Shown in pieces: positions 17,669 to 27,677 of a DNA stretch of 64,000 nucleotides (the first letter of the stretch is position 1; each line of letters opens with the position of its first letter). The stretch is from positions 62,001-126,000 of the forward strand of contig NZ_RQGH01000033.1 in NCBI RefSeq assembly GCF_004769635.1, given 5' to 3'. A program made the position numbers and the translations under genes. Under the pieces are notes generated by a model. The model saw nothing but the letters and a program-made list of their open reading frames with translations. It was not told the DNA's origin and did no database searches. Source of the DNA: Leptospira jelokensis (GTDB lineage Bacteria > Spirochaetota > Leptospiria > Leptospirales > Leptospiraceae).

Positions 17669-20037
17669 TTTTTCTTACTCTTTGTTTTAGGAAAAACCAA
17701 TGCCTCAACTTCTTCAAACCTTGTAACAGGATAAAAGGTAACACCTTTTTTTACATAATCCGGGATTTCTTGGAAAGCTTTTTCATTATCTTTCGGGAAA
17801 ATGATTTTTTTGATTCCCACTCGTTTTGCCGCCACTATTTTTTCGCGTAATCCACCGATTGCCAAAACTTCACCTGTTAACGTTAGTTCACCTGTCATTC
17901 CAAATCCAGGATTTACCACTCGGTTTGTCACAAGAGACAAAATGGCTGTTGCCATAGTAATCCCAGCACTAGGCCCATCCTTTGGAGTGGCACCGTCTGG
18001 CACGTGTAAGTGGATGGCTTTTTTCTCAAACAAACCATCGTTGTTTAAATAATTTTTTACAAACGAAAAAGCTATGTTTGCGGACTCTTCCATCATTTTA
18101 CCCATTTGGCCAGTAAGTGTTAATCCACCTTTCCCAGGGATTAAAACCGCTTCGATGAGTAAAGTTGATCCACCAGCATTGGTCCATGCCAAACCCAAAG
18201 CAGTTCCTCGTACTTTTGGAATGGTCATCCTGTCATCCACAAATGGAGGTGGTCCTAAGTATTCCACCAGATCTTTTTCTCTGATTTCTTTTGAGAATTT
18301 TTCCTTTAACACTTGTTTGAGGGCAAGTTTACGCACCAATTTATCAAATGTTTTTTCGAGACCGCGTAACCCTGATTCTCTGGAATAGGAGTTGATGAGA
18401 TGGGTCACGGTCTCTTTTTTCATTGTAAACAAATCAGGGTTTAATCCATTTTTAATAAAAATTTTACTCCATAGATATTTTTGGAAAATCTGGACTTTTT
18501 CTTCTGTGATATAACCGGAAAGTTGGATCACCTCCATCCGATCGAGTAACACTCGCGGAATGGGTTCAAAGGTGTTGGCTGTGGCGATAAACAACACATC
18601 CGATAAATCGAAAGGTAAATCTAAATAATGATCTCTGAAATTAAAATTTTGTTCTGGATCGAGTACTTCTAACAAGGCCGCTTGCGGATCACCTTGGTAT
18701 CCTTGTGACATCTTATCAATCTCATCAAGTAAGATCACTGTATCCCTTTCTTTTGTGATTTTCAATGCGTTGATGAGTTTTCCTGGCATGGCACCAATGT
18801 AAGTCCTACGATGCCCTTTGATCTCAGCTTCGTCCCGAACTCCACCAACACTAAATCTGTAAAATTTCCTACCAAGTGCTTCCGCAATGGATTTTGCAAT
18901 TGAAGTTTTACCCACACCTGGTGGGCCAACAAGACATAGGATGGATCCTTTACTTTTTGGATTGAGTTTGTGTACTGCCAAAAATTCAAAAATCCGTTCT
19001 TTTACATCTTCCAATTTATGGTGGTCACGATTTAAAACTTTTTTGGCATGAAGTAAATTGATATCTTTGGGTTTTGGTTTTTCCCACGGCAGGCTATCCA
19101 CCAAATCTAAATAGTTTCGAATTACATTATAATCACTAGAAATTGGATCTGAGTTTTTGAATTTATCGATTTCCCTTTCCACTTCCACAATAATTTCGTC
19201 TGCAACTGGAATTGATTTCAAACGTGTGAGCAATTTATCGTATTTTTGTTCGGTTTTATCTTCACCAACACCTAATTCTTGTTGGATGGCTTTTAATTGC
19301 TCTCTTAAAAAAAACTGCCTTTGTTGGTTATCAATTTTATCATTGATTTGTTCTTTGATTTTTTTCTGTAATACAACTAACTCGATTTCTTTTTTTAAAA
19401 ATAATAAAACCTTTTCTAATCGGTCATTGATTTGGATGGCTTCAATGACCGACTGGTATTCTTCTTTTTCTAAATTGAGAATGGAACATACAAAATCAGC
19501 CATTTTTGCAGGTTCGTTCACATTCATCATGGTTAACTTCATGTCTTCCGTGAACAATGGATTGTTTTGTGCCAATTCTTTTGTTAAGATGAGTAAAGTT
19601 CGCATCAATGCCTTAATGTTATTTTTGCTTGTACCCAATTCTTCTTCCGGATAGGACACATTTGCGATTAACATTGGTTCTTTGGTGTGAATTGAATTGA
19701 TTTTAAATCTTTGGATTGTGTTGACTAAAATATTCATCCCACCATCAGGTAGGTTGATTTTTTTGAGAATCCTTGCAACCACTCCAATCTGAAAGATATT
19801 ATCTTCTGAAGGAAGTTCTGATTCATCTTCTTTCAGCAATATAAGTCCAAGAAAACCTGCTCCTTTCGACGATTCTTCAATGGACTGGATGAACCTGCCT
19901 GGTGGTACGATAAGAGGTGTGATGATTCCAGGGAAAACGGGTCGCACTTTGATCGGAAGTAAAAAGATCTGTTTGGGTAAAGTGTCTTCTAGTCTTGCCA
20001 ATTTGTTTGGGTTTTCCCAAAATTCATTTGTTTCCAA
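17665..20037 (-). CDS. lon: ATP-dependent Lon protease
   Basis: About 790 residues, close to E. coli Lon. The N-terminal substrate domain starts with [13 protein letters not shown]. The AAA domain has Walker [10 protein letters not shown] and Walker [10 protein letters not shown]. The C-terminal protease domain has the catalytic Ser690 in KDGPSAG and Lys733 in GLREK. The role is turnover of damaged or regulatory proteins in the cytoplasm. I start it at TTG 20037, 13 bases after the uvrB stop, because a very strong AAGGAAGGA lies directly upstream. The longer in-frame TTG at 20076 would lie inside uvrB. Confidence 0.96.
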   Translation of the reverse strand: METNEFWENPNKLARLEDTLPKQIFLLPIKVRPVFPGIITPLIVPPGRFIQSIEESSKGAGFLGLILLKEDESELPSEDNIFQIGVVARILKKINLPDGGMNILVNTIQRFKINSIHTKEPMLIANVSYPEEELGTSKNNIKALMRTLLILTKELAQNNPLFTEDMKLTMMNVNEPAKMADFVCSILNLEKEEYQSVIEAIQINDRLEKVLLFLKKEIELVVLQKKIKEQINDKIDNQQRQFFLREQLKAIQQELGVGEDKTEQKYDKLLTRLKSIPVADEIIVEVEREIDKFKNSDPISSDYNVIRNYLDLVDSLPWEKPKPKDINLLHAKKVLNRDHHKLEDVKERIFEFLAVHKLNPKSKGSILCLVGPPGVGKTSIAKSIAEALGRKFYRFSVGGVRDEAEIKGHRRTYIGAMPGKLINALKITKERDTVILLDEIDKMSQGYQGDPQAALLEVLDPEQNFNFRDHYLDLPFDLSDVLFIATANTFEPIPRVLLDRMEVIQLSGYITEEKVQIFQKYLWSKIFIKNGLNPDLFTMKKETVTHLINSYSRESGLRGLEKTFDKLVRKLALKQVLKEKFSKEIREKDLVEYLGPPPFVDDRMTIPKVRGTALGLAWTNAGGSTLLIEAVLIPGKGGLTLTGQMGKMMEESANIAFSFVKNYLNNDGLFEKKAIHLHVPDGATPKDGPSAGITMATAILSLVTNRVVNPGFGMTGELTLTGEVLAIGGLREKIVAAKRVGIKKIIFPKDNEKAFQEIPDYVKKGVTFYPVTRFEEVEALVFPKTKSKKK

Positions 20038-20043
20038 TCCGTA

Positions 20044-20052
20044 TCCTTCCTT
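20044..20052 (-). promoter_or_regulatory. Strong ribosome-binding site deciding the lon start
   Basis: AAGGAAGGA on the minus strand is followed by TACGGA and the TTG at 20037. It abuts the uvrB stop codon, so termination on uvrB would deliver ribosomes to lon. Confidence 0.75.
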
Positions 20053-22045
20053 ATGTTTCAATTTTATCTGGACCAAGTGCTAACATTTTATCGCGAAACA
20101 TGGCCGCTTTTTCAAAATCCAAGTCATTCGCGTAACGTAACATTTCACGCTTCAAAGCTTCACGTAACTTGTCTTTGGTTTTGTATTTCTTCAAGGTAAA
20201 TTCTTTTTCCAGGTCTTTTAAAGCTTCTTCTTTGCTATCTTCTTCCGCCATTTCTCTCGGCAGGATATCATGAATTTCCTTTCGGATCGTTTGCGGAGTG
20301 ATTCCCATTTTTTGGTTATGAGCTTCTTGGATCAATCGCCGGCGTTCCGTTTCACTGATGGCTTTTTTCATGGAATCGGTCATACGATCCGCATACAAAA
20401 TTGCTTTGCCATTCACATTCCTTGCGGCCCGACCTATGGTTTGGATAAGAGATTTATAGTTTCTGAGAAAACCCTCTTTATCTGCATCAAGGATGGCAAC
20501 AAGAGATACTTCAGGAATGTCTAGACCTTCTCGTAATAAATTGATCCCAACGATACAATCATACACACCCTTTCGTAAGTCCCGAATGATTTCTGTTCGT
20601 TCGATGGTATCGATTTCCGAATGGAGGTATGCAATTTTTAAGCCCACCTCTTTGTAATAGTCCGTTAGATCCTCTGACATTTTTTTTGTGAGAGTTGTGA
20701 TGAGGATCCTCTCTTTTTGTTCGATACGAAGTCGGATTTCGTTGAGTAAGTCTTCGATTTGATTAGTGGTTGGTCTCACTTCCACAATTGGATCAAGAAG
20801 GCCCGTTGGTCGAATGATTTGTTCAAACACCGCTTCACTTTTTTTGATTTCATTCTCATCCGGTGTGGCTGAAACATATAAAGTCCTTGGTGTCATTGCT
20901 TCAAATTCTGTAAAATTCAAAGGCCGGTTATCCAAAGCACTCGGCAAACGAAACCCAAAATCAACTAACGTCTGTTTTCTGGACCTATCTCCTGCATACA
21001 TCCCTCCAATTTGAGGAAGTGTAACATGGGACTCATCAATGATGAGTAAAAAATCTTTTCCTGGAAAATAATCGAGTAAACAAGCTGGCCTTTCCCCTTC
21101 CGACCTACCCGTCAAATGTCTAGAGTAGTTCTCAATCCCACTGCAATAACCAAGCTCAAGTAACATTTCCATATCGTAGTTGGTTCTTGATTCGATTCGT
21201 TCCGCTTCAAGGTGTTTGCCTTGTTTTAAAAAATATTCTTTTTGTGCCGCCATCTCTTCTTTTATCTTTTCCATGGCGTCTTTGATTTTAGGACCAGAAG
21301 TGATAAAGTGTTTGGCAGGATATACGACAACTCTGTCGAGTTTTGTTTTTACCTTTCCCGTAAGAGGATCAATTTTAGAAAGGCCATCAATTTCATCTCC
21401 AAATAGTTCGATCCGAATCCCTTCTTCTTGGTAGGAAGGCATGATTTCAATTGTATCCCCACGCACTCGGAAATTTCCCCGACTAAAATCGATATCGTTT
21501 CTTGCATATTGGATGTGCAAAAACTTACGAATGATTTGGTCACGATCAATTTTATCCCCCACATGTAACATGACAACCGAGTTCATGTAATCTTCCGGAG
21601 AACCCAAACCGTAAATACAAGATACGGAACTTACAATGATCACATCATCACGTTCCAAAAGGCTAGATGTTGCACGTAACCTAAGTTTGTCGATCTCCTC
21701 ATTCATCGACATATCTTTTTCAATAAAGGTGTCAGACGATGGGACGTAAGCTTCGGGTTGGTAATAGTCGTAATAGGAAACAAAATACTCTACAGCATTC
21801 TCTGGAAAAAATTCCTTAAACTCACGGAATAACTGTGCCGCCAATGTTTTGTTATGGGATAAAATTAACGTGGGTTTTTTGACTCGTGTGATGACCTCGG
21901 CCATCGTAAATGTTTTTCCAGAACCAGTCACACCAACGAGTGTGATTTTGTTTTTACCTTCACCGAATGACTTTGCAATATTTTCAATTGCTTTCACTTG
22001 GTCTCCGGCAGCTTTGAAGGGAGAAACCATTTTGAAATTTGCCAT
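20051..22045 (-). CDS. uvrB: UvrABC system protein B
   Basis: A 664-residue helicase-like damage-verification subunit of nucleotide excision repair, of the usual UvrB length. Motifs: Walker [11 protein letters not shown]; the beta-hairpin region [33 protein letters not shown]; the motif V/VI region GRAARN; and the C-terminal UVR motif [14 protein letters not shown], which binds UvrC. The start ATG is 6 bases from the stop of the preceding ATPase gene. It sits in a run with lon and PBP1A, so repair, protein quality control and wall synthesis may be cotranscribed. Confidence 0.97.
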   Translation of the reverse strand: MANFKMVSPFKAAGDQVKAIENIAKSFGEGKNKITLVGVTGSGKTFTMAEVITRVKKPTLILSHNKTLAAQLFREFKEFFPENAVEYFVSYYDYYQPEAYVPSSDTFIEKDMSMNEEIDKLRLRATSSLLERDDVIIVSSVSCIYGLGSPEDYMNSVVMLHVGDKIDRDQIIRKFLHIQYARNDIDFSRGNFRVRGDTIEIMPSYQEEGIRIELFGDEIDGLSKIDPLTGKVKTKLDRVVVYPAKHFITSGPKIKDAMEKIKEEMAAQKEYFLKQGKHLEAERIESRTNYDMEMLLELGYCSGIENYSRHLTGRSEGERPACLLDYFPGKDFLLIIDESHVTLPQIGGMYAGDRSRKQTLVDFGFRLPSALDNRPLNFTEFEAMTPRTLYVSATPDENEIKKSEAVFEQIIRPTGLLDPIVEVRPTTNQIEDLLNEIRLRIEQKERILITTLTKKMSEDLTDYYKEVGLKIAYLHSEIDTIERTEIIRDLRKGVYDCIVGINLLREGLDIPEVSLVAILDADKEGFLRNYKSLIQTIGRAARNVNGKAILYADRMTDSMKKAISETERRRLIQEAHNQKMGITPQTIRKEIHDILPREMAEEDSKEEALKDLEKEFTLKKYKTKDKLREALKREMLRYANDLDFEKAAMFRDKMLALGPDKIET

Positions 22046-22051
22046 AGGAAC

Positions 22052-22720
22052 CTATGTTAATTTACGAGTTGCTTTTAGAATAGCTTGTTTTCTGTTATCA
22101 GTGATTTCTAAATCCACTGAATCAAAAAGTTTTTGCATGACCATCATGCCACGCATCAGGGTTGCCGTAGAAGAAAACTTGCCCCTTTGGATATCGTCTT
22201 CCAAATTAAAATCTTTTACTGTATTGATCATTTCAATCGTAAAAACTTTTTGTTTATCGATTTGGAAGGTGACTTCCACTCCACCACCATCCCCATACTT
22301 CGCCGCATTTTCCACGGCTTCGACTGTGGCAATGCAAAGGTCCATCCGTAACTCTTCATCAATCCCATTCCGTTTGAGAAAATAGGCAAGCCTTGCACGA
22401 ACATACTGCATAGGATTGAAGTGGAGCGCACCAAGGATGACAAAGGTTTCAGAGTTACCCATTTTACGAACAATGGGAGATTCGTCTGTGATGTAATATT
22501 CACGAGGGTCGATTGGATTTGTGGTGATGAGTCCATCTTTCACAAACTCATCCATAACCGTAATGACCGTTTCCAAAGTTGTATTTGGTACATCTTTGAA
22601 CTTTCTCTGGGTTTCCATAATCACCCAAGAGTAAAAATCGTTCACATTCCCCGAAAGTCCATTGGAGAACAAAGTTTTGATTTCTTTCTCTAACTCGGTT
22701 CTGGAGAGAGGGAACGGCAT
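22052..22720 (-). CDS. RsbW-like ATP-binding protein (HATPase_c)
   Basis: About 222 residues. The C-terminal half carries a GHKL-type ATP site. The N box is LCIATVEAVENAAKYG, where Glu and Asn are the catalytic and Mg residues. A weak G-box region lies near TATLMRGMMVMQKL, as in anti-sigma/serine kinases of the RsbW/SpoIIAB group. The N-terminal 110 residues are helical and match no family I know. I chose ATG 22720 because GGAATGGGAA lies just upstream; the ORF continues 5 codons further. It may phosphorylate an anti-anti-sigma partner, but no STAS or sigma gene is adjacent. Confidence 0.7.
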   Translation of the reverse strand: MPFPLSRTELEKEIKTLFSNGLSGNVNDFYSWVIMETQRKFKDVPNTTLETVITVMDEFVKDGLITTNPIDPREYYITDESPIVRKMGNSETFVILGALHFNPMQYVRARLAYFLKRNGIDEELRMDLCIATVEAVENAAKYGDGGGVEVTFQIDKQKVFTIEMINTVKDFNLEDDIQRGKFSSTATLMRGMMVMQKLFDSVDLEITDNRKQAILKATRKLT

Positions 22721-22768
22721 ATATTCCCATTCCAATGGGAACGGAAGAGTTGTAAATTGTTTTATCCT

Positions 22769-23236
22769 TTAGGGGTTAGTCCGCGATTTTTCTTGGCGCA
22801 GTGCTTCATAAAGGATGATGGCAACGGCATTGGACAAATTGATCGAACGACTCGCTTCTGCCATAGGTATGGAAATGATTTGGTCAGAAGGGTGTCCTTT
22901 GTGAATTTCTTCTGGAAGCCCTGAGGTCTCCCTACCAAATAAAAACACATCTTGCGCTTGGAACGTTACGTCCCAGTAGACTTTTTTTCCAAATTTGGAA
23001 ACGAGGAAAATTCGTTTCCCTTCCGTTTCTTTGGCCTTTTGAAAGGTTTCCCAAGTGGCAAACCGATACAATTCCAAATCCTTCCAGTAATCTAGGCCTG
23101 CTCGCCTCACCGCTTTTTCAGAGAGGTCAAAGGAAGGTTCCCCAACAATGGAAAGTGGCACCCCAGCATTCACACATAGACGCGCGATATTACCAGTGTT
23201 AGGTGGAATTTCAGGACGGTATAAGGCAATTTCCAA
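22769..23236 (-). CDS. trmL: tRNA (cytidine/uridine-2'-O)-methyltransferase TrmL
   Basis: A 155-residue SPOUT methyltransferase, the exact size of TrmL, which methylates the wobble ribose of leucine tRNAs. Motif 1 is ALYRPEIPPNTGNIARLC, motif 2 is VFLFGRETSGLP, and motif 3 is IPMAEASRSINLSNAVA, which forms the knotted SAM site. The gene lies 7 bases after the S1-domain gene in the same direction, in a possible RNA/translation group. Confidence 0.93.
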   Translation of the reverse strand: MEIALYRPEIPPNTGNIARLCVNAGVPLSIVGEPSFDLSEKAVRRAGLDYWKDLELYRFATWETFQKAKETEGKRIFLVSKFGKKVYWDVTFQAQDVFLFGRETSGLPEEIHKGHPSDQIISIPMAEASRSINLSNAVAIILYEALRQEKSRTNP

Positions 23237-23243
23237 AGGAAGT

Positions 23244-24398
23244 TTACTTCTTTTTTTGCTTTTCCAAAGATTTCTTTAACGCAAGACCAAAACTGGAAAC
23301 CGAGGCACCCGCATCATCTTTGGAAAGATACTCTTGGTATTCCATACGATCTTTTGCTTCCGCCGCCTTCGATATCGATAACGCAATTTGTCTTTTTTCT
23401 GGATTGATTTCCAAAACAAACACTTCTAGTTTTTGGCCTGGTTGGAAAACAGTATTGAGTGGTGTCCTTTGTGGGATCCCTGATTCCTTATTGGGAACAA
23501 GTCCAGAAAAATCCTCACCCAACCGTACAAAAAGTCCGAAGGGTTTGATCGATTCCACTGTCCCTGATATGATATCCGATTCCTTAAAAGGAAGTTTCCC
23601 TGACCATGGGTCTGATAAAAAATCTTTTACGCTGAGTGAAATTTTATTCATCGACCAATCTAAGGTTAAAATTTTCGCACGAAGGGTTTCTCCCACACGA
23701 AACTCTGTGGTCAGATCTGGATTTTTTTTGTACGTTGCTTCCGACTGAGGGACCAATGCATCCAGTCCATCCATGTCCACAATGAGTCCAAATTTATGAA
23801 TGCTTTTCACAACACATGAAACAAACATCCCCACTTTCAACTCATCGCGTAACAGTTGTTTTTTTGTTTCTCTTTCTTTATCCGCAATTTTCTTTTGGGA
23901 AAGCAGGATTTTGTTTTGTTTTTTCCCAAGTTCGGAAATGATAAACTTAATTCGTTTTCCGGAAATATTTTTTCCTTTGAGTGAACTGTCCAATTGGCTA
24001 AAGGGAACAAAGGCCGTATGACTGCCAAGTTTTACGTCCCATCCACCATTGCCTTCTTGTAATAATTGGCCAAGCACAGGAATTTCAAATTGATTTGCTA
24101 GTTCTAAGTTTTCTTCTGTTAGGTTGTCTTGGGACAAACAAGTGGTAAAATAAAAATCACCTGAGTTTTCTTTTAAAAAATAAACAACCAGTGGATCGCC
24201 AACCTTTGGCAATACATCATCTCTCCACTCTTCGCTTGCAATATTTCCTACAACTTTATTGTCTAGGGTGCGAATGAATACATAATCGTTTTTAACAGCT
24301 GTTACTTTTGCTTCGTGGCGTGATCCAGGTTCAATGGATTGCCTTTTTTTAAAACTTTCTTCTAATAAACGGTCAAATTCTGAGGATGGGCCTTTCAT
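23244..24398 (-). CDS. S1-domain RNA-binding protein (RpsA-like)
   Basis: A 384-residue protein with about four S1-type OB folds: around residues 24-90, 105-165, 188-258 (GMFVSCVVKSIHKFGLIVDMDG) and 275-345 (GTVESIKPFGLFVRLGEDFSGLVP). It is shorter than ribosomal protein S1 (usually 6 repeats, about 550 residues), so it is probably a second S1-like protein. The C-terminal tail is rich in Lys. The stop of the preceding gene overlaps its ATG by 4 bases. A role in mRNA binding on the ribosome or in RNA turnover is inferred from the domain. Confidence 0.85.
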   Translation of the reverse strand: MKGPSSEFDRLLEESFKKRQSIEPGSRHEAKVTAVKNDYVFIRTLDNKVVGNIASEEWRDDVLPKVGDPLVVYFLKENSGDFYFTTCLSQDNLTEENLELANQFEIPVLGQLLQEGNGGWDVKLGSHTAFVPFSQLDSSLKGKNISGKRIKFIISELGKKQNKILLSQKKIADKERETKKQLLRDELKVGMFVSCVVKSIHKFGLIVDMDGLDALVPQSEATYKKNPDLTTEFRVGETLRAKILTLDWSMNKISLSVKDFLSDPWSGKLPFKESDIISGTVESIKPFGLFVRLGEDFSGLVPNKESGIPQRTPLNTVFQPGQKLEVFVLEINPEKRQIALSISKAAEAKDRMEYQEYLSKDDAGASVSSFGLALKKSLEKQKKK

Positions 24399-25765
24399 TT
24401 TGCGGTTCCTTCCTTGGTGGGTTTCGAGGTATATACCAATTTTCCTCCCAATACCATGGATTCAATTGGAAATATTCCCGAAGGGCGTTTCAGTGGATTT
24501 TCTGTCAGGATGGAAAAATGAGCGGGTCCTCCCAGTTTGATCCTTCCCCCATGATCCGCACCAACGTATTGGCAGGTTTTTTCCGTAAGGGTTTGGATGA
24601 GACGGCGGCGCACCGCGGGGAGGCTATCGACATCCCGATGGGTTGGCAAAATTTTATCGGTACGTTTTCCAAAAAGCGAATCCCAAAACCCTTTGGATTC
24701 TGATTCTTGTGATTCACCAAGGTTCGCTGATTCTTGTAACAGGTTTTCCCAAAGCCTCACTTCCACCACGGCAGCTTGGCCCGGGAATAAACCCCAATGC
24801 CCTGCCCCACTTGCAAATAACAAATTGGAATGTGTTTCTCTTTCCGAACGGAACGCTGAGGCATACACCGAAAAAGGAGTGAGGCTTTCATTTTCCGAAG
24901 GTTCCTCCCAACCCAGATTCCCTTTCCAAACTTTGCCAAAATAAGGACTTAAGGTTCCCCAAAGGATTTCTTCTTCTTTTCCGAGTGTTGGATTTCGTTT
25001 TAATTCCTGGAGGTATAAGATTCCAAAAAGAGGGGCCCATAAAAAATCACGTTTTTGGGTGCGGTAGAGATTTGTCCCTTCTGGCATGGGATGGAAGATC
25101 ACGGAAAAACCAGTGTCCAAGGCATCTTCCCAACTGGTTTTGTCGGCGAAGGTGTAAGCAATCGCCAATTTCCTATTTGATTCCAATTCCTTTCGTTTGG
25201 CAAAAAGTTCCGTTTGGGAGAAACCGCGGTTTTCCTTTTCTTTCAAAAAAATAGGGGTATGGCTATTTCGTTTGGGATCAAAGTTTCCCTTGAGACCTGA
25301 ATGGTAATTCGAGCCTTCACCCACTTCGAGTTCCGAATACAAATGTGGTTTTTGGGATTGGGTCAGGATGGGTGCATTCCATTTGGACTTAAGTACCAGT
25401 GGTTGGAGGGAATTGAGGTTTGGATCACCCACTGACTCAACGTGGCTAAACCCAGCCGAAAGGAATCCAAGGAAAACCTTGGAAAGTTCGGACAAATTCG
25501 TTTTCCCACCTTGCCCATTGGCACTTAAGGTAACGGAAGCATCACAAAATCCAGGCAAAAGGAATTCTGGATTTGGTTTTGGAACTGCGGGTTTGATCGA
25601 TAGAATTTTGCCCTGGCCCACTTCCAAATCCACAAATCCTGAAAAATTGGCTTTTTCGCTGTCCCAGATCCGAACAGATTTCATTTTCAAAGATTGGGAC
25701 AAAAGAATGGTAGGGGTAATGGCCGATAGGAATAAGGTGAGGGATAGAAGCCTGCGGTTTTTCAT
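24395..25765 (-). CDS. Exported amidohydrolase-like protein lacking metal ligands
   Basis: A 456-residue protein with a signal peptide (MKNRRLLSLTLFLSAITPTILLSQS) from ATG 25765. The layout follows amidohydrolases: an N-terminal half-barrel strand (KILSIKPAVPKP), then LLPGFCDASVTLS, where active members have LPGxxDxHxH, and a C-terminal GGPAHFSILTENPL and VLGGKLVYTSK that mirror the family's closing strand (GxxADxxVLDxNPL, xxGKxVY). Both His of the HxH metal motif are absent (ASVT) and I find no clear replacement set. It is probably a non-catalytic relative or a diverged envelope enzyme. It heads the 10.6-kb minus-strand run. Confidence 0.6.
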   Translation of the reverse strand: MKNRRLLSLTLFLSAITPTILLSQSLKMKSVRIWDSEKANFSGFVDLEVGQGKILSIKPAVPKPNPEFLLPGFCDASVTLSANGQGGKTNLSELSKVFLGFLSAGFSHVESVGDPNLNSLQPLVLKSKWNAPILTQSQKPHLYSELEVGEGSNYHSGLKGNFDPKRNSHTPIFLKEKENRGFSQTELFAKRKELESNRKLAIAYTFADKTSWEDALDTGFSVIFHPMPEGTNLYRTQKRDFLWAPLFGILYLQELKRNPTLGKEEEILWGTLSPYFGKVWKGNLGWEEPSENESLTPFSVYASAFRSERETHSNLLFASGAGHWGLFPGQAAVVEVRLWENLLQESANLGESQESESKGFWDSLFGKRTDKILPTHRDVDSLPAVRRRLIQTLTEKTCQYVGADHGGRIKLGGPAHFSILTENPLKRPSGIFPIESMVLGGKLVYTSKPTKEGTAK

Positions 25766-25801
25766 GCTAGCGGTCTTAGTACCTTGACAGTAAGGACTAG
25801 A

Positions 25802-26500
25802 ATGGAAAAGATTTCGGGTATGGGAAAGGAAACAAGCGAGATTTCTGATCACATCAAATTACATATCGAAAACGGGAAAATTCTCTCGCTAAAGACCCAT
25901 CGGGTCTCCAAATCCGTGGAAGAGCACATCAAAGAGGCCGTAGGCCTCATTTTAGACCGCCTTACCTACCCAACTCTTGTCCCCACACTGTATACCATCA
26001 TCAAAGAACTTGCGATCAATGCTTGTAAGGCCAACCAAAAACGTGTTTTCTTCGAAGAACGTGGTTATAGCATGTTAAACCCTTCGGAGTATGCGAAAGG
26101 GGTCCGCGAGTATCGAGAGATGTTTTCGGAAGAGATGTCGAATGAATTCGGGATCAAGGCAAAAAAAAAGGGTTACTACTGCTTAATTAATTTTAAATAC
26201 AATGATGATGGCATCCTCATCGAAGTGATCAATAATACCCCCATTGCCAAAGAAGAAGAAAAGTCAATACGGGAACGTTTGGAAAAAGGTATGATGTATG
26301 ATGACATTGCTCAGTTTTACATCGACAACGCGGATACATCAGAAGGAGCAGGCCTTGGACTTGCCCTCATCCTCATCATGTTAAAAGGGGAAGGGATTGA
26401 TCCCAATTATTTTAGAATCATCATTGGCGAGGATTCTACCATTGCAAGATTGGAAATACCACTCAGCGAAAATTTTGTTTCAAGCCGCGAATCTAATTAA
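25802..26500 (+). CDS. Histidine-kinase-like ATP-binding protein (HATPase)
   Basis: About 232 residues. The N box is IIKELAINACKANQ, an intermediate acidic block is KYNDDGILIEVINN, and the G box is SEGAGLGLALILIML. These form the GHKL ATP-binding fold of sensor kinases, but with no dimerisation/His domain, sensor or membrane segment. It may be a stand-alone kinase or anti-sigma regulator. The start is ATG 25802, which has AAGGA 6 bases before it; a TTG at 25784 lies upstream. It is divergent from the pseudo-amidohydrolase gene and 7 bases ahead of the GT2 gene. Confidence 0.75.
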   Translation: MEKISGMGKETSEISDHIKLHIENGKILSLKTHRVSKSVEEHIKEAVGLILDRLTYPTLVPTLYTIIKELAINACKANQKRVFFEERGYSMLNPSEYAKGVREYREMFSEEMSNEFGIKAKKKGYYCLINFKYNDDGILIEVINNTPIAKEEEKSIRERLEKGMMYDDIAQFYIDNADTSEGAGLGLALILIMLKGEGIDPNYFRIIIGEDSTIARLEIPLSENFVSSRESN

Positions 26501-26507
26501 TTTTTAA

Positions 26508-27350
26508 ATGCCATCAATTCCCCTTTCTTGTGCCATCATCACTTTAAACGAAGCAGACAATCTCAGTCGCACCTTAGATGCAATATCCTTTATTGATGAT
26601 ATCATCATCGTAGATTCAGGTTCTACAGATGATACAGTCTCCATTGCGAAATCATTTGGGGCCAAAGTATTCCAACGCACATTTCAAAATTATGCAGACC
26701 AAAAAAACTTCGCGATTTCTAAAACCAAAAATGATTGGGTCCTTGCCATTGACGCTGATGAGGTGGTTTCTCCGAAATTAAAAGAAGAAATCCTCTCCCT
26801 TTTCGCCAATAATAAATTAGATCCAAAAGGTTTTTTGGTTCCGAGACTCACGTTTTATTTAGGCAAATGGATTCGATTCGGTGGGTATTATCCTAATTAC
26901 CAAATTCGGTTGTTCCAAAAATCGGAAGGACAGTTTAGCGGTGGTTTGGTGCATGAAAGAGTCAAACTCAGTGGCAACCCAAACAAATTAAAAACTCCAT
27001 TATTTCATTATTCTTATAAAAATATCTCGGACCATTTAAAGTTCATCGATCGTTACTCAAGTTTATTTGCGGAAGAAGAATTTAGGAAGGGGAAACAAAG
27101 CTCAGTGCTTTGGGCTTTTGTGAAGGGATGTTTTAAAGGATTTTATATGTACTGGATCCGATTAGGGATCTTAGATGGGAAACAAGGATTTGTCCTTGCG
27201 CTGCTCGGATTTTATTATAATTTTCTAAAGTATCTAAAACTGTATGAGAAATCGAACTCAATCCCGTCGTTCTTTGTTATGGTTGATTCGGTTCATCACG
27301 TAGAGAGCAAAAAATCCACCAAGAAAAATAGCGACCAAATTCACGTTTGA
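26508..27350 (+). CDS. Glycosyltransferase family 2 (WaaE-like)
   Basis: A 280-residue GT2 enzyme with the GT-A start CAIITLNEADNLSRTL, the nucleotide-binding VDSGSTDDT and the metal-binding IDADEVV. The FYLGKWIRFGGYYPNYQIRLF and HERV segments are typical of the WaaE/KdtX group, which adds sugars to the LPS core. A C-terminal amphipathic stretch (about 200-245) should lie on the membrane. The last 31 codons overlap a membrane-protein gene on the other strand by 93 bp. That tail is Ser/Lys-rich and unlike the rest, so it may be a late extension past an older stop. Confidence 0.87.
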   Translation: MPSIPLSCAIITLNEADNLSRTLDAISFIDDIIIVDSGSTDDTVSIAKSFGAKVFQRTFQNYADQKNFAISKTKNDWVLAIDADEVVSPKLKEEILSLFANNKLDPKGFLVPRLTFYLGKWIRFGGYYPNYQIRLFQKSEGQFSGGLVHERVKLSGNPNKLKTPLFHYSYKNISDHLKFIDRYSSLFAEEEFRKGKQSSVLWAFVKGCFKGFYMYWIRLGILDGKQGFVLALLGFYYNFLKYLKLYEKSNSIPSFFVMVDSVHHVESKKSTKKNSDQIHV

Positions 27351-27602
27351 TAATTGAGTGGAGCCAATTTTAGGAGACATGAGCCACATAATGATGTCTC
27401 TGATGTAGGTTTGTAAAGTTGCGAATACAATCAAAGCACCAATGCCTGCGACAAAGGTGGAACCCCAAAATTTACCAAGTAAGTCTTTTCGTTTGTAATA
27501 ATAAAAATAATAGGCACAGGCTGCAGATGCGAGAAAAAAGAATAAAATATCAACGAGAATTGTCCATGGTTCCGATGGTGCGGCGAGCGGTAATGAAATC
27601 AT
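27258..27602 (-). CDS. Small three-helix membrane protein
   Basis: A 114-residue protein with three hydrophobic segments (about 15-33, 46-66 and 84-104) and a basic loop YYYKRKD between the first two. I do not recognise the family. The long, clean hydrophobic periodicity argues for a real gene despite its 93-bp convergent overlap with the GT2 gene. It is the only minus-strand gene between 25765 and 33620. The ribosome site is weak. Confidence 0.6.
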   Translation of the reverse strand: MISLPLAAPSEPWTILVDILFFFLASAACAYYFYYYKRKDLLGKFWGSTFVAGIGALIVFATLQTYIRDIIMWLMSPKIGSTQLSNVNLVAIFLGGFFALYVMNRINHNKERRD

Positions 27603-27677
27603 TGGTCTTGTACCTATCTATTACCTATTTTCGGTAACCCATTGATTCGTCCATTAGATAAAAAAAAGAGGTTTTCC

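Noticed and set aside
20038..20076. Longer lon start at TTG 20076
   Set aside because: It would lie inside uvrB with no ribosome site, whereas TTG 20037 follows a strong AAGGAAGGA.
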